From contig JBGTKC010000229.1 of assembly GCA_041744755.1 (NCBI GenBank), positions 1 to 7,001 of the forward strand: 7,001 nt of DNA. The letters are read 5' to 3'. The position numbers and the translations under genes are program-made. Each line of letters opens with the position of its first letter. The first letter of the stretch is position 1. Positions 1-4,616 of the stretch are shown in pieces. This DNA comes from CALDTK01 sp041744755 (GTDB taxonomy: Bacteria; Bacteroidota; Bacteroidia; Chitinophagales; Saprospiraceae). A model generated the notes under the pieces. It worked only from the letters and a program-made list of their open reading frames with translations, ran no database searches and had not been told where the DNA came from.

Positions 1-32
1 CTTCTCCACACTTCTGCGCCACCACCCGCCCG

Positions 33-40
33 TACCTTCG
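33..40 (+). promoter_or_regulatory. Probable -7 promoter element (TACCTTCG) of dnaX
   Basis: TACCTTCG ends 7 bases before the dnaX ATG. It fits the Bacteroidota -7 consensus TAnnTTTG with one change (T to C at position 7), and the same form recurs before lgt and the peroxiredoxin gene. Transcription starting a few bases downstream would give a nearly leaderless mRNA, consistent with the lack of any Shine-Dalgarno sequence. A -33 TTTG element is not clear; the closest is TCTG at 13-16. The role is inferred. Confidence 0.5.
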
Positions 41-47
41 TCGAGCC

Positions 48-1964
48 ATGTCGGAATTCGTCGTCTCTGCCCGCAAGTACCGCCCCGCCCGCTTCGACGA
101 TGTCGTGGGGCAGAACCACGTGTCGGAGACGCTCAAGAACGCCTTGCGGCAAAACCGCCTCGCGCACGCCTTCCTGTTCTGCGGCCCGCGGGGTGTCGGT
201 AAGACCACCAATGCCCGCATCCTCGCTAAAGTGCTCAACTGCCTGAATGTCTCGGACGACTTCGAGCCGTGCAACGTGTGCGCCAACTGCGTGGCCTTCA
301 ACCAGAACGCGAGCTTCAACATCTTCGAGCTCGACGGGGCCTCCAACAACAAGGTCGAAAGCATGCACCAGCTCATGGAGCAGGTGCGCATCCCGCCGCA
401 GTCCGGGCGCAAGAAGGTCTACATCATCGACGAGGTGCACATGCTGTCGTCGGCGGCGTTCAACGCCTTCCTCAAGACTCTCGAGGAGCCGCCCGACTAC
501 GCCATCTTCATCCTCGCCACCACCGAGAAGCACAAGATCCTCCCGACGATCCTGAGCCGCTGCCAGGTGTACGACTTCCACCGCATCCGCCCGGCGGATA
601 TGGTGGCGCACCTCCAGAAAATCTGCACCGAGGAGGGCATCAATGCCGAAGACGAGGCCCTGCACCTCGTGGCCGAGAAGGCCGACGGCGCCCTGCGCGA
701 CGCGCTCTCGATTTTCGACCGGCTCGTGAGTTCGGCCCGGGACGGCCGGCTCACCTACGCCCACGCCGCCGAGCAGCTCAACGTCCTCGATCACGCCACC
801 TTCTTCGCGGTGACGGACGCGCTGCTGCGCGAGGACGTGGCGCAGCTCTACCTCACTTTCGACCAGGTGCTGGCCAACGGCTTCGAGCCGGAGCCCTTCC
901 TCGGCGGCCTGGCGCGGCACCTGCGGCAGCTCTTCGTGTGCAAGAGCCCACAGACCTTGAAATTGCTGGAGGTAAGCGACGCCCTGCGCGAGCGCTACGC
1001 GGAGCAGGCGAGCCTGTGCGGTCTGCCCTTCCTCGTCAACGCCCTGAATCTGGCGGCGGAGTGTGATTTCAGGTTGCGCCTTGCGGCACAGAAGCGTTTG
1101 CACGTCGAGTTGTACCTGGTCAAGATGGCCTTCGCGGCGCGGACGGTGCAGCGAGACTTCGTGGCGGTGCCGGGGGAGCGCAACGCGGCCCTGCCCGCCG
1201 TAGCGCCCGCGATCGCACCTGCCGCACCAGCCTCCGTTGCCGAAGCAGCCCCTTCGCAAGTCGCGACGATACCTACCCCAGCCCCCACCCCTCAGGCAAG
1301 TCCGAGCGTCGCGTCCGCTCCAGTCCCGACGGCCTTCGCCGAGACCCGGGTCACGGCCGAGGTCGTGGAGTCCCCTTCGGATGGAGACTACGACGATGCC
1401 GCCGAAGATTTAGGTCCCGCCGGGATAAACGCACACCCTGCGCCACGTTTGACCCCCGTCGGGGAGGCGCCGCAAAAGCAATCCTCTCCCGTCCCGCAAA
1501 AGACTCCCACCAAAGCCAGTGCCCTCGCCGGCGCCTCCCTCCCGTCTATCTCCTTCGACGATGACGACGGTCCGGTGGCCGTGGCTACGGTGGCCGCCAG
1601 GTTGCTTTCGCTAAAACAACTCACCGCCGAGTGGCTCACCCTCTCGGACGATCAGCCGCAGCGGATTCGCGCGGTGATGCGGCGCGCCAAACTCGAGTTC
1701 GACTGCCCGGAACTGACCGTGCGCGTTGGTAGTCTCCTGGCGCTCAACATCCTCAAAACCGAGGCCCAAAACATCCGCGACATCAAGACCGCACTCAACT
1801 GCGACGAGTTGGACATCGTGTATCTCTACGATGAATCGCTGGCGCCGAAGGAGGAGATCAAGGCCAAGCCCGCCGGCCCGAAGGAGCAGTACCAGCTCCT
1901 GATGAATGTCAATCCCGAGGTAGATAGTCTGCGGAAGCGGTTGGGGTTGAAGTACGAGGGGTGA
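48..1964 (+). CDS. dnaX: DNA polymerase III subunit gamma/tau
   Basis: This is the ATPase subunit of the replicative clamp loader, which opens and loads the sliding clamp and, as tau, links the polymerase to the helicase. The 638-residue product has an N-terminal AAA+ module. Walker A GPRGVGKT is at 46-53, and four zinc-binding cysteines sit at 65, 75, 78 and 81. Walker B VYIIDEVH is at 124-131 (D128, E129), LKTLEEPP at 142-149, sensor 1 LATT at 156-159, and the SRC motif with the arginine finger R171 at 170-172. A helical collar domain follows to about residue 365. Then comes a long Ala/Pro-rich, later acidic linker (about 370-515) and a conserved-looking C-terminal segment ending NPEVDSLRKRLGLKYEG, as remembered for Bacteroidota DnaX. 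The ATG at 48 gives the family's usual N-terminus (SARKYRP). I see no strong slippery sequence, so full-length tau is probably the only product. The linker looks poorly constrained, as is usual. Confidence 0.97.
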   Translation: MSEFVVSARKYRPARFDDVVGQNHVSETLKNALRQNRLAHAFLFCGPRGVGKTTNARILAKVLNCLNVSDDFEPCNVCANCVAFNQNASFNIFELDGASNNKVESMHQLMEQVRIPPQSGRKKVYIIDEVHMLSSAAFNAFLKTLEEPPDYAIFILATTEKHKILPTILSRCQVYDFHRIRPADMVAHLQKICTEEGINAEDEALHLVAEKADGALRDALSIFDRLVSSARDGRLTYAHAAEQLNVLDHATFFAVTDALLREDVAQLYLTFDQVLANGFEPEPFLGGLARHLRQLFVCKSPQTLKLLEVSDALRERYAEQASLCGLPFLVNALNLAAECDFRLRLAAQKRLHVELYLVKMAFAARTVQRDFVAVPGERNAALPAVAPAIAPAAPASVAEAAPSQVATIPTPAPTPQASPSVASAPVPTAFAETRVTAEVVESPSDGDYDDAAEDLGPAGINAHPAPRLTPVGEAPQKQSSPVPQKTPTKASALAGASLPSISFDDDDGPVAVATVAARLLSLKQLTAEWLTLSDDQPQRIRAVMRRAKLEFDCPELTVRVGSLLALNILKTEAQNIRDIKTALNCDELDIVYLYDESLAPKEEIKAKPAGPKEQYQLLMNVNPEVDSLRKRLGLKYEG

Positions 1965-2057
1965 GGACGGGCGCTCGCTGACTGGGCTGTGGTCGCTTAA
2001 ATGGGCGCTACGTTGAAGGGGCTTCGCGGAGGACGGGTGCTCTCGGGTCTCGACGGC

Positions 2058-2142
2058 GGGATGTCGTTGAGCCGCCTTGATCTTGGATCCGGAGTTACCG
2101 CTTCATACCCTAGTTCTGGCCATCGCGGTTCAACAACATCCC
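2058..2142. repeat. 18-base inverted repeat in the dnaX-lgt gap
   Basis: The left arm 2058-2075 (GGGATGTCGTTGAGCCGC) and right arm 2125-2142 (GCGGTTCAACAACATCCC) are reverse complements at 16 of 18 positions. In RNA, one of the two differences becomes a G-U wobble, leaving a single C-A mismatch. The loop is 49 bases (2076-2124) and can extend the stem a little through GAT/ATC after a small bulge. There is no T-run after the right arm, so it is not a classic terminator. It could be a palindromic extragenic repeat, an mRNA end structure for dnaX, or part of a small RNA. The structure is seen directly; the role is unknown. Confidence 0.7.
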
Positions 2143-2146
2143 TACG

Positions 2147-2159
2147 CCCCCCCCCCCCC
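2147..2159. repeat. Homopolymer of 13 C
   Basis: Thirteen consecutive C residues lie 66 bases before the lgt start and about 52 bases before its probable -7 element. Such tracts vary in length by slippage and are also prone to sequencing error. It lies outside every gene with the start chosen here, so a length change would at most alter spacing of upstream regulatory DNA. Confidence 0.9.
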
Positions 2160-2164
2160 GCGCC

Positions 2165-2193
2165 CTCTGCGTCTCTCCGCGCGCTCTGCGCTC
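2165..2193. repeat. CTCTGCG-rich low-complexity stretch
   Basis: CTCTGCG occurs at 2165-2171 and 2184-2190, with the related CTCTCCGCG between them, inside a pyrimidine-rich run that starts at the C tract. From memory, similar CTCTGCGTCTCT strings occur as dispersed intergenic sequences in several unrelated bacterial genomes, but I cannot confirm that here. The stretch lies just upstream of the probable lgt promoter and may include its poorly defined -33 region (TCTG at 2185-2188). Confidence 0.5.
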
Positions 2194-2211
2194 CAGTCTG
2201 TCACGGCGCTC

Positions 2212-2219
2212 TACATTCG
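2212..2219 (+). promoter_or_regulatory. Probable -7 promoter element (TACATTCG) of lgt
   Basis: TACATTCG ends 6 bases before the lgt ATG at 2226. It matches TAnnTTCG, the form also found before dnaX and the peroxiredoxin gene, and differs from the Bacteroidota -7 consensus TAnnTTTG at one position. The placement implies a very short or absent 5' leader. It also supports 2226 as the start, because the upstream in-frame ATG at 2001 would put the promoter inside the gene. Confidence 0.5.
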
Positions 2220-2225
2220 CGCGGC

Positions 2226-3404
2226 ATGTACCCCAACCTCTCCTACATCTTTCACGACCTCATCGGTACCGAGCGCGACAATGCGCTGGCCGTAGTCCAG
2301 ACTTTCGGCCTGTTCCTGGCGCTCGGCACGATCACCGCGGCGCTGTTCCTCAGGTGGGACATGCGGCGGCGCACGGCGCTCGGACAGTTCTCGATGGCGA
2401 ACACGAATTCTACCGTGGTGATCGGCAGGGGCGCGGGCTTTGGGGATTACGTGGGGGCGGTTGTCTTCGGGTGGCTAGCCGGCTGGAAAGGCTTCCCGCT
2501 CCTGAGGGGTATCGACGGACCGGTCAAGGACTTTATTCTCTCGGGCGAGGGAAGCGCCATCGCCGGCATCATCGGCGCCCTGGCGGCGGCGGGCTACACC
2601 TACTACACCTCGCACCAGGAGAAGGCTAAATATCCAGTCGCTAAGGAGGTGCCCGTTACCATTCAACCCTGGGAGCGGACCTCGGACATCGCCATTATTG
2701 CTGCGTTGAGCGGGCTGTTAGGGGCCAAGATTTTCGGGATCCTCGAAGTGCCGCCCGACAACATCGGTGACTTCTTCCGGCAGTTTTTTAGTGGGCAGGG
2801 CCTAGCAATTTTCGGAGGTCTGATCGCGGGCTTCTTCGGGGTGTGGTGGTACATGCGGCGCCACCGACTGGCCTTCTGGCCGATGGCGGACGCGATTGCG
2901 CCCGGGATGCTGATCGGCGTGGGTGTCGGGCGGATGGGCTGCCAGCTGTCCGGCGACGGCGACTGGGGCATCGACAACCTCGCGCCGCCGCCCAGCGGCT
3001 GGTTCCTGCCGGAGTGGATGTGGTCGTTTCGCTACCCGCACAACGTCATCAACGAGGGCGTGCCCATCCCGGGCTGCGTAGCTGAACACTGTATGATCCT
3101 GGTCAATCCCGTCTGGCCGACGCCCTTCTACGAATTCGTGATGCTAGTTGGGTTGGGACTGGTGCTATGGGTTTTGCGGAAACGCGCCGAAGCCTGGCCT
3201 GGCCTGCTCATGGGCGGCTACCTTATCTTCAACGGCATCGAGCGCTTCTTCATCGAGAAGATTAGGGTCAATGCGACGTACGATCTCTTTGGCCACCACC
3301 CGACGCAGGCCGAGATCATTGCGGTGGTGAGTGTGCTGTGTGGGATCTTGCTGTGTGCCTGGACGGTGAAAAAGGGGAGGAGGGCGTATGAGCAGTGGGT
3401 TTAG
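2226..3404 (+). CDS. lgt: Phosphatidylglycerol-prolipoprotein diacylglyceryl transferase
   Basis: This inner-membrane enzyme transfers diacylglycerol from phosphatidylglycerol to the lipobox cysteine of prelipoproteins, the first step of lipoprotein maturation. The 392-residue product is longer than the roughly 290 residues of E. coli Lgt, as I recall for Bacteroidota. Hydrophobic segments lie near 23-43, 70-90, 108-124, 154-172, 191-209, 222-235, 301-317 and 362-380. The signature GRMGCQLSGDGDWG is at 235-248, with R236 matching E. coli Arg143. ERFFIEKIR at 339-347 supplies R340, E344 and R347, matching Arg239, Glu243 and Arg246. The GGLI motif is at 197-200, but the preceding residue is Phe196 where E. 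coli has His103. The frame stays open back to 2001, but that stretch is low-complexity and contains the C tract. The MYPNLSY start at 2226 looks like the family N-terminus and has the promoter element just upstream. The stop is TAG. Confidence 0.95.
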   Translation: MYPNLSYIFHDLIGTERDNALAVVQTFGLFLALGTITAALFLRWDMRRRTALGQFSMANTNSTVVIGRGAGFGDYVGAVVFGWLAGWKGFPLLRGIDGPVKDFILSGEGSAIAGIIGALAAAGYTYYTSHQEKAKYPVAKEVPVTIQPWERTSDIAIIAALSGLLGAKIFGILEVPPDNIGDFFRQFFSGQGLAIFGGLIAGFFGVWWYMRRHRLAFWPMADAIAPGMLIGVGVGRMGCQLSGDGDWGIDNLAPPPSGWFLPEWMWSFRYPHNVINEGVPIPGCVAEHCMILVNPVWPTPFYEFVMLVGLGLVLWVLRKRAEAWPGLLMGGYLIFNGIERFFIEKIRVNATYDLFGHHPTQAEIIAVVSVLCGILLCAWTVKKGRRAYEQWV

Positions 3405-3407
3405 TGG

Positions 3408-3431
3408 GCAAAAAGCTTGGCGGCTTTTTGC
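3408..3431 (+). terminator. Hairpin just after lgt, possible terminator
   Basis: GCAAAAAGC (3408-3416) and GCTTTTTGC (3423-3431) are perfect reverse complements separated by a 6-base loop, starting 3 bases after the lgt TAG. The position and the T5 run suggest transcript ending. However, the T-run lies within the stem and the next bases are GGCG, so this is not a canonical intrinsic terminator. An mRNA 3'-end stabilising hairpin is the alternative. Confidence 0.4.
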
Positions 3432-3475
3432 GGCGATGACCTAAAGGCGGCGTTGACCTGCGGTGGCGGTGGCCT
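3432..3475 (+). repeat. Three direct copies of the 11-base motif GGCGNTGRCCT
   Basis: Copies are GGCGATGACCT (3432-3442), GGCGTTGACCT (3449-3459) and GGCGGTGGCCT (3465-3475), with start-to-start spacings of 17 and 16 bases. The first copy begins directly after the lgt hairpin. The same motif occurs three times in inverted orientation at 3690-3733. Function is unknown; candidates are a protein-binding site cluster or one side of a long RNA stem. Confidence 0.7.
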
Positions 3476-3479
3476 TCGG

Positions 3480-3609
3480 CGTTCTGTAGTAACGTACTGT
3501 GCCGACGTGCTGTGCCGACGTGCTGTGCCGACGTGCTGTGCCGACGTGCTGTGCCGACGTGCTGTGCCGACGTGCTGTGCCGGCGTATTCTTCTACCGTG
3601 CTGCTTTAA
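3480..3609. repeat. Tandem array, ten 13-base units (CGTGCTGTGCCGA)
   Basis: Units 3-7 (3506-3570) are identical CGTGCTGTGCCGA. Unit 8 (3571-3583) differs only in its last base and unit 2 (3493-3505) has A for G at position 4. The edge units are degenerate but keep the phase: CGTTCTGTAGTAA (3480-3492), CGTATTCTTCTAC (3584-3596) and CGTGCTGCTTTAA (3597-3609). A uniform core with decayed ends is typical of minisatellite growth by slippage or unequal exchange. There are no unique spacers, so it is not CRISPR, and 13 is not a multiple of 3. Iteron-like protein binding is possible but nothing nearby supports it. Confidence 0.92.
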
Positions 3610-3633
3610 TGCTCCTACTTATTGAGCCTACGG

Positions 3634-3681
3634 CAGTCGAGAACGGCGCCCCCACAGCAGCCAAGAACGGCGGCCCCACAG
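3634..3681. repeat. 24-base tandem duplication
   Basis: The stretch 3634-3657 is repeated directly at 3658-3681 with 21 of 24 positions identical; the shared core is GAACGGCG, one variable base, then CCCCACAG. A third partial start, GAACGCCG, follows at 3681-3688. It lies between the 13-base array and the inverted 11-base motifs, and no function is apparent. Confidence 0.75.
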
Positions 3682-3689
3682 AACGCCGC

Positions 3690-3733
3690 AGGCCATCGCC
3701 GCCTTTAGGCCAACGCCACCAAAGGCCACCGCC
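3690..3733 (-). repeat. Three inverted copies of the 11-base motif GGCGNTGRCCT
   Basis: Read on the minus strand, copies are GGCGGTGGCCT (3733-3723), GGCGTTGGCCT (3717-3707) and GGCGATGGCCT (3700-3690), spaced 16 and 17 bases. They mirror the three plus-strand copies at 3432-3475. The best arm-to-arm match is 3432-3463 against the reverse complement of 3686-3717, identical at 28 of 32 positions, so the two clusters form a long imperfect inverted repeat around the tandem arrays. Confidence 0.7.
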
Positions 3734-3751
3734 GCGCGAAGCGCCATTCCT

Positions 3752-3759
3752 TACCTTCG
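3752..3759 (+). promoter_or_regulatory. Probable -7 promoter element (TACCTTCG) of the peroxiredoxin gene
   Basis: TACCTTCG ends 4 bases before the ATG at 3764 and is identical to the octamer before dnaX. It implies that the peroxiredoxin gene, and perhaps clpS, aat and the peptidase behind it, are transcribed from here with almost no leader. No -33 TTTG-like element is visible at the expected distance, which lowers confidence. Confidence 0.45.
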
Positions 3760-3763
3760 CGCC

Positions 3764-4231
3764 ATGGCAATCAACAAAGGCGACGCCGCTCCCGGCTTTA
3801 CGCTCCCCAACTCCGAAAATCAGCCCGTCTCCCTCGGGTCTTACGGCGGCCAACCCGTCGTCGTGCTCTTCTTCCCACTCGCCTTTTCGGGCGTGTGCAC
3901 GGCCGAGATGTGCACGATGCGCGACTCGATGGCGCAGTACCAAGGCCTCAACGCCCAGGTGCTCGGGATCTCGGTGGACAGCCCCTTCACGCTCGCCAAA
4001 TTCAAGGCGGAGCAGGACCTGAATTTCCCCTTGCTCTCCGACTTCAACAAGACGGCCGCCGAGGCTTACGGCGTCGTGTACGAGGACTTCTTCGGCCTGA
4101 AGGGCGTCGCCAAGCGCTCGGCCTTCGTCGTCGACGCCGACGGCGAGGTGGCCTACGCCGAGATCTTGGAAGACTCCGGCCAGCAGCCGGACTACCACCA
4201 GATCCAGCAAACCCTTCGCGAGATTGCCTAG
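3764..4231 (+). CDS. Peroxiredoxin, AhpE/BCP-like
   Basis: This cytoplasmic thiol peroxidase reduces hydrogen peroxide, organic hydroperoxides or peroxynitrite through a reactive cysteine. The 155-residue product is one thioredoxin-fold AhpC/TSA domain of normal length. The active-site segment FFPLAFSGVCTAEMC (36-50) contains the P-x3-(T/S)-x2-C motif, with Pro38, Ser42 and the peroxidatic Cys45. Cys50 lies where the resolving cysteine of E. coli BCP is found, suggesting a 2-Cys mechanism with an internal disulphide. Arg118 in AKRSAFVVD fits the conserved catalytic arginine. FFPLAF, FPLLSDF (88-94) and AYGV (101-104) resemble mycobacterial AhpE more than classical BCP, so no symbol is given. 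The ATG at 3764 starts the expected N-terminus (GDAAPGFTLPN) and follows a -7-like element. The gene ends with TAG, 52 bases before clpS, and may head that transcription unit. Its reductant is unknown. Confidence 0.93.
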   Translation: MAINKGDAAPGFTLPNSENQPVSLGSYGGQPVVVLFFPLAFSGVCTAEMCTMRDSMAQYQGLNAQVLGISVDSPFTLAKFKAEQDLNFPLLSDFNKTAAEAYGVVYEDFFGLKGVAKRSAFVVDADGEVAYAEILEDSGQQPDYHQIQQTLREIA

Positions 4232-4242
4232 TTGTTCCGGTA

Positions 4243-4256
4243 GCGGCGGCCGCCGC
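4243..4256. repeat. 14-base GC palindrome between peroxiredoxin and clpS
   Basis: GCGGCGGCCGCCGC is a perfect palindrome 11 bases after the peroxiredoxin stop. In RNA it could form a 5-base-pair GC stem with a 4-base loop. No T-run follows, so it is at most a weak pause or mRNA-processing structure and would probably not separate the genes into different transcripts. In DNA of this GC content it could also be chance. Confidence 0.35.
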
Positions 4257-4283
4257 GCCACTCACCGACCTCCACTCGCCCAC

Positions 4284-4604
4284 ATGAGCCCTCGCAACGC
4301 CTTCCCGGAGACCGACACCGACGCGGACGTCATGTTCGACGAGGACATCGACCTCGCCACGCTCCTCGACGAGCACTCGCAGCTCATCGTCTACAACGAC
4401 GACGTCAACACCTTCGACTGGGTGATCGAGTGCCTCATCGACATCCTCGGGCACGACTCCACGCAGGCCGAGCAGCTCGCGATGCTGATCCACTTCAAGG
4501 GCAAGGCCACCGTCAAGTCCGGACCGTTCGAGGAGCTGCACCCGCTCAAGGACGGCCTCGTCGACCGCGGGCTGTCGGCGGTGATCGAGGGGACCAAAGT
4601 CTAG
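4284..4604 (+). CDS. clpS: ATP-dependent Clp protease adaptor ClpS
   Basis: ClpS binds proteins with a destabilising N-terminal residue and hands them to the ClpAP protease. The 106-residue product has an acidic N-terminal tail (about 1-32) and the ClpS core (33-106). YNDDVNTFDWVI (37-48) supplies pocket residues N38, D39 and D40, and H70 in LIHFKGKA matches E. coli His66; the spacing from N38 to H70 is the same as from Asn34 to His66. F44 occupies the position of the E. coli gatekeeper Met40. NDDVNTF and HFKGK are as I recall for Bacteroidota ClpS. The frame is open back to a TTG at 4224 overlapping the peroxiredoxin stop, but ATG 4284 gives a normal length; ATG 4332 (90 residues) is an alternative. 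No Shine-Dalgarno or clear -7 element precedes it. It is followed after 12 bases by aat, a partner in the same pathway. The stop is TAG. Confidence 0.94.
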   Translation: MSPRNAFPETDTDADVMFDEDIDLATLLDEHSQLIVYNDDVNTFDWVIECLIDILGHDSTQAEQLAMLIHFKGKATVKSGPFEELHPLKDGLVDRGLSAVIEGTKV

Positions 4605-4616
4605 TCCATCCCACGC

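Larger units (their letters stand above)
3405..3763. other. Structured, repeat-rich intergenic region between lgt and the peroxiredoxin gene
   Basis: This 359-base stretch has no convincing gene. In order it holds a hairpin (3408-3431), three plus-strand copies of an 11-base motif (3432-3475), a ten-unit 13-base tandem array (3480-3609), a relatively AT-rich spacer (3610-3633), a 24-base tandem duplication (3634-3681), three minus-strand copies of the 11-base motif (3690-3733), and the -7-like element of the next gene (3752-3759). Open frames across it translate to low-complexity Cys/Ala/Arg-rich sequence, as expected when a 13-base repeat is read as protein. Parts could fold as one long stem with the 13-base array in the loop. 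Confidence 0.8.

Noticed and set aside
1490..1625. Programmed frameshift site in dnaX that would yield gamma
   Set aside because: Only short A-runs (four A) occur near the linker. There is no A AAA AAG-type heptamer and no clear following hairpin.
2083..2118. Alternative lgt promoter with TAGTTCTG at 2111-2118 and TTGG at 2083-2086
   Set aside because: Spacing is too long and the fit poor, and it lies within the loop of the inverted repeat. The element at 2212-2219 is better placed.
2001..2225. In-frame N-terminal extension of lgt from the ATG at 2001
   Set aside because: The extra 75 residues are low-complexity, include the C13 tract and a repeat arm, and do not resemble any Lgt. ATG 2226 gives the family N-terminus and follows a -7-like element.
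3480..3609. CRISPR array
   Set aside because: The 13-base units are directly abutting with no unique spacers, the unit is too short, and no cas gene is present.
3616..3624. Promoter-like TACTTATTG in the AT-rich spacer after the tandem array
   Set aside because: It does not fit TAnnTTTG properly, has no -33 partner, and lies about 140 bases before the next start.
3417..4022. Open frame across the tandem array into the peroxiredoxin gene
   Set aside because: The protein is a Cys/Ala/Arg-rich repeat produced by the 13-base array, then runs out of frame through the peroxiredoxin gene.
4224..4283. In-frame extension of clpS from a TTG at 4224
   Set aside because: It would overlap the peroxiredoxin gene, spans the GC palindrome and adds 20 residues unlike ClpS. 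ATG 4284 gives a normal length.
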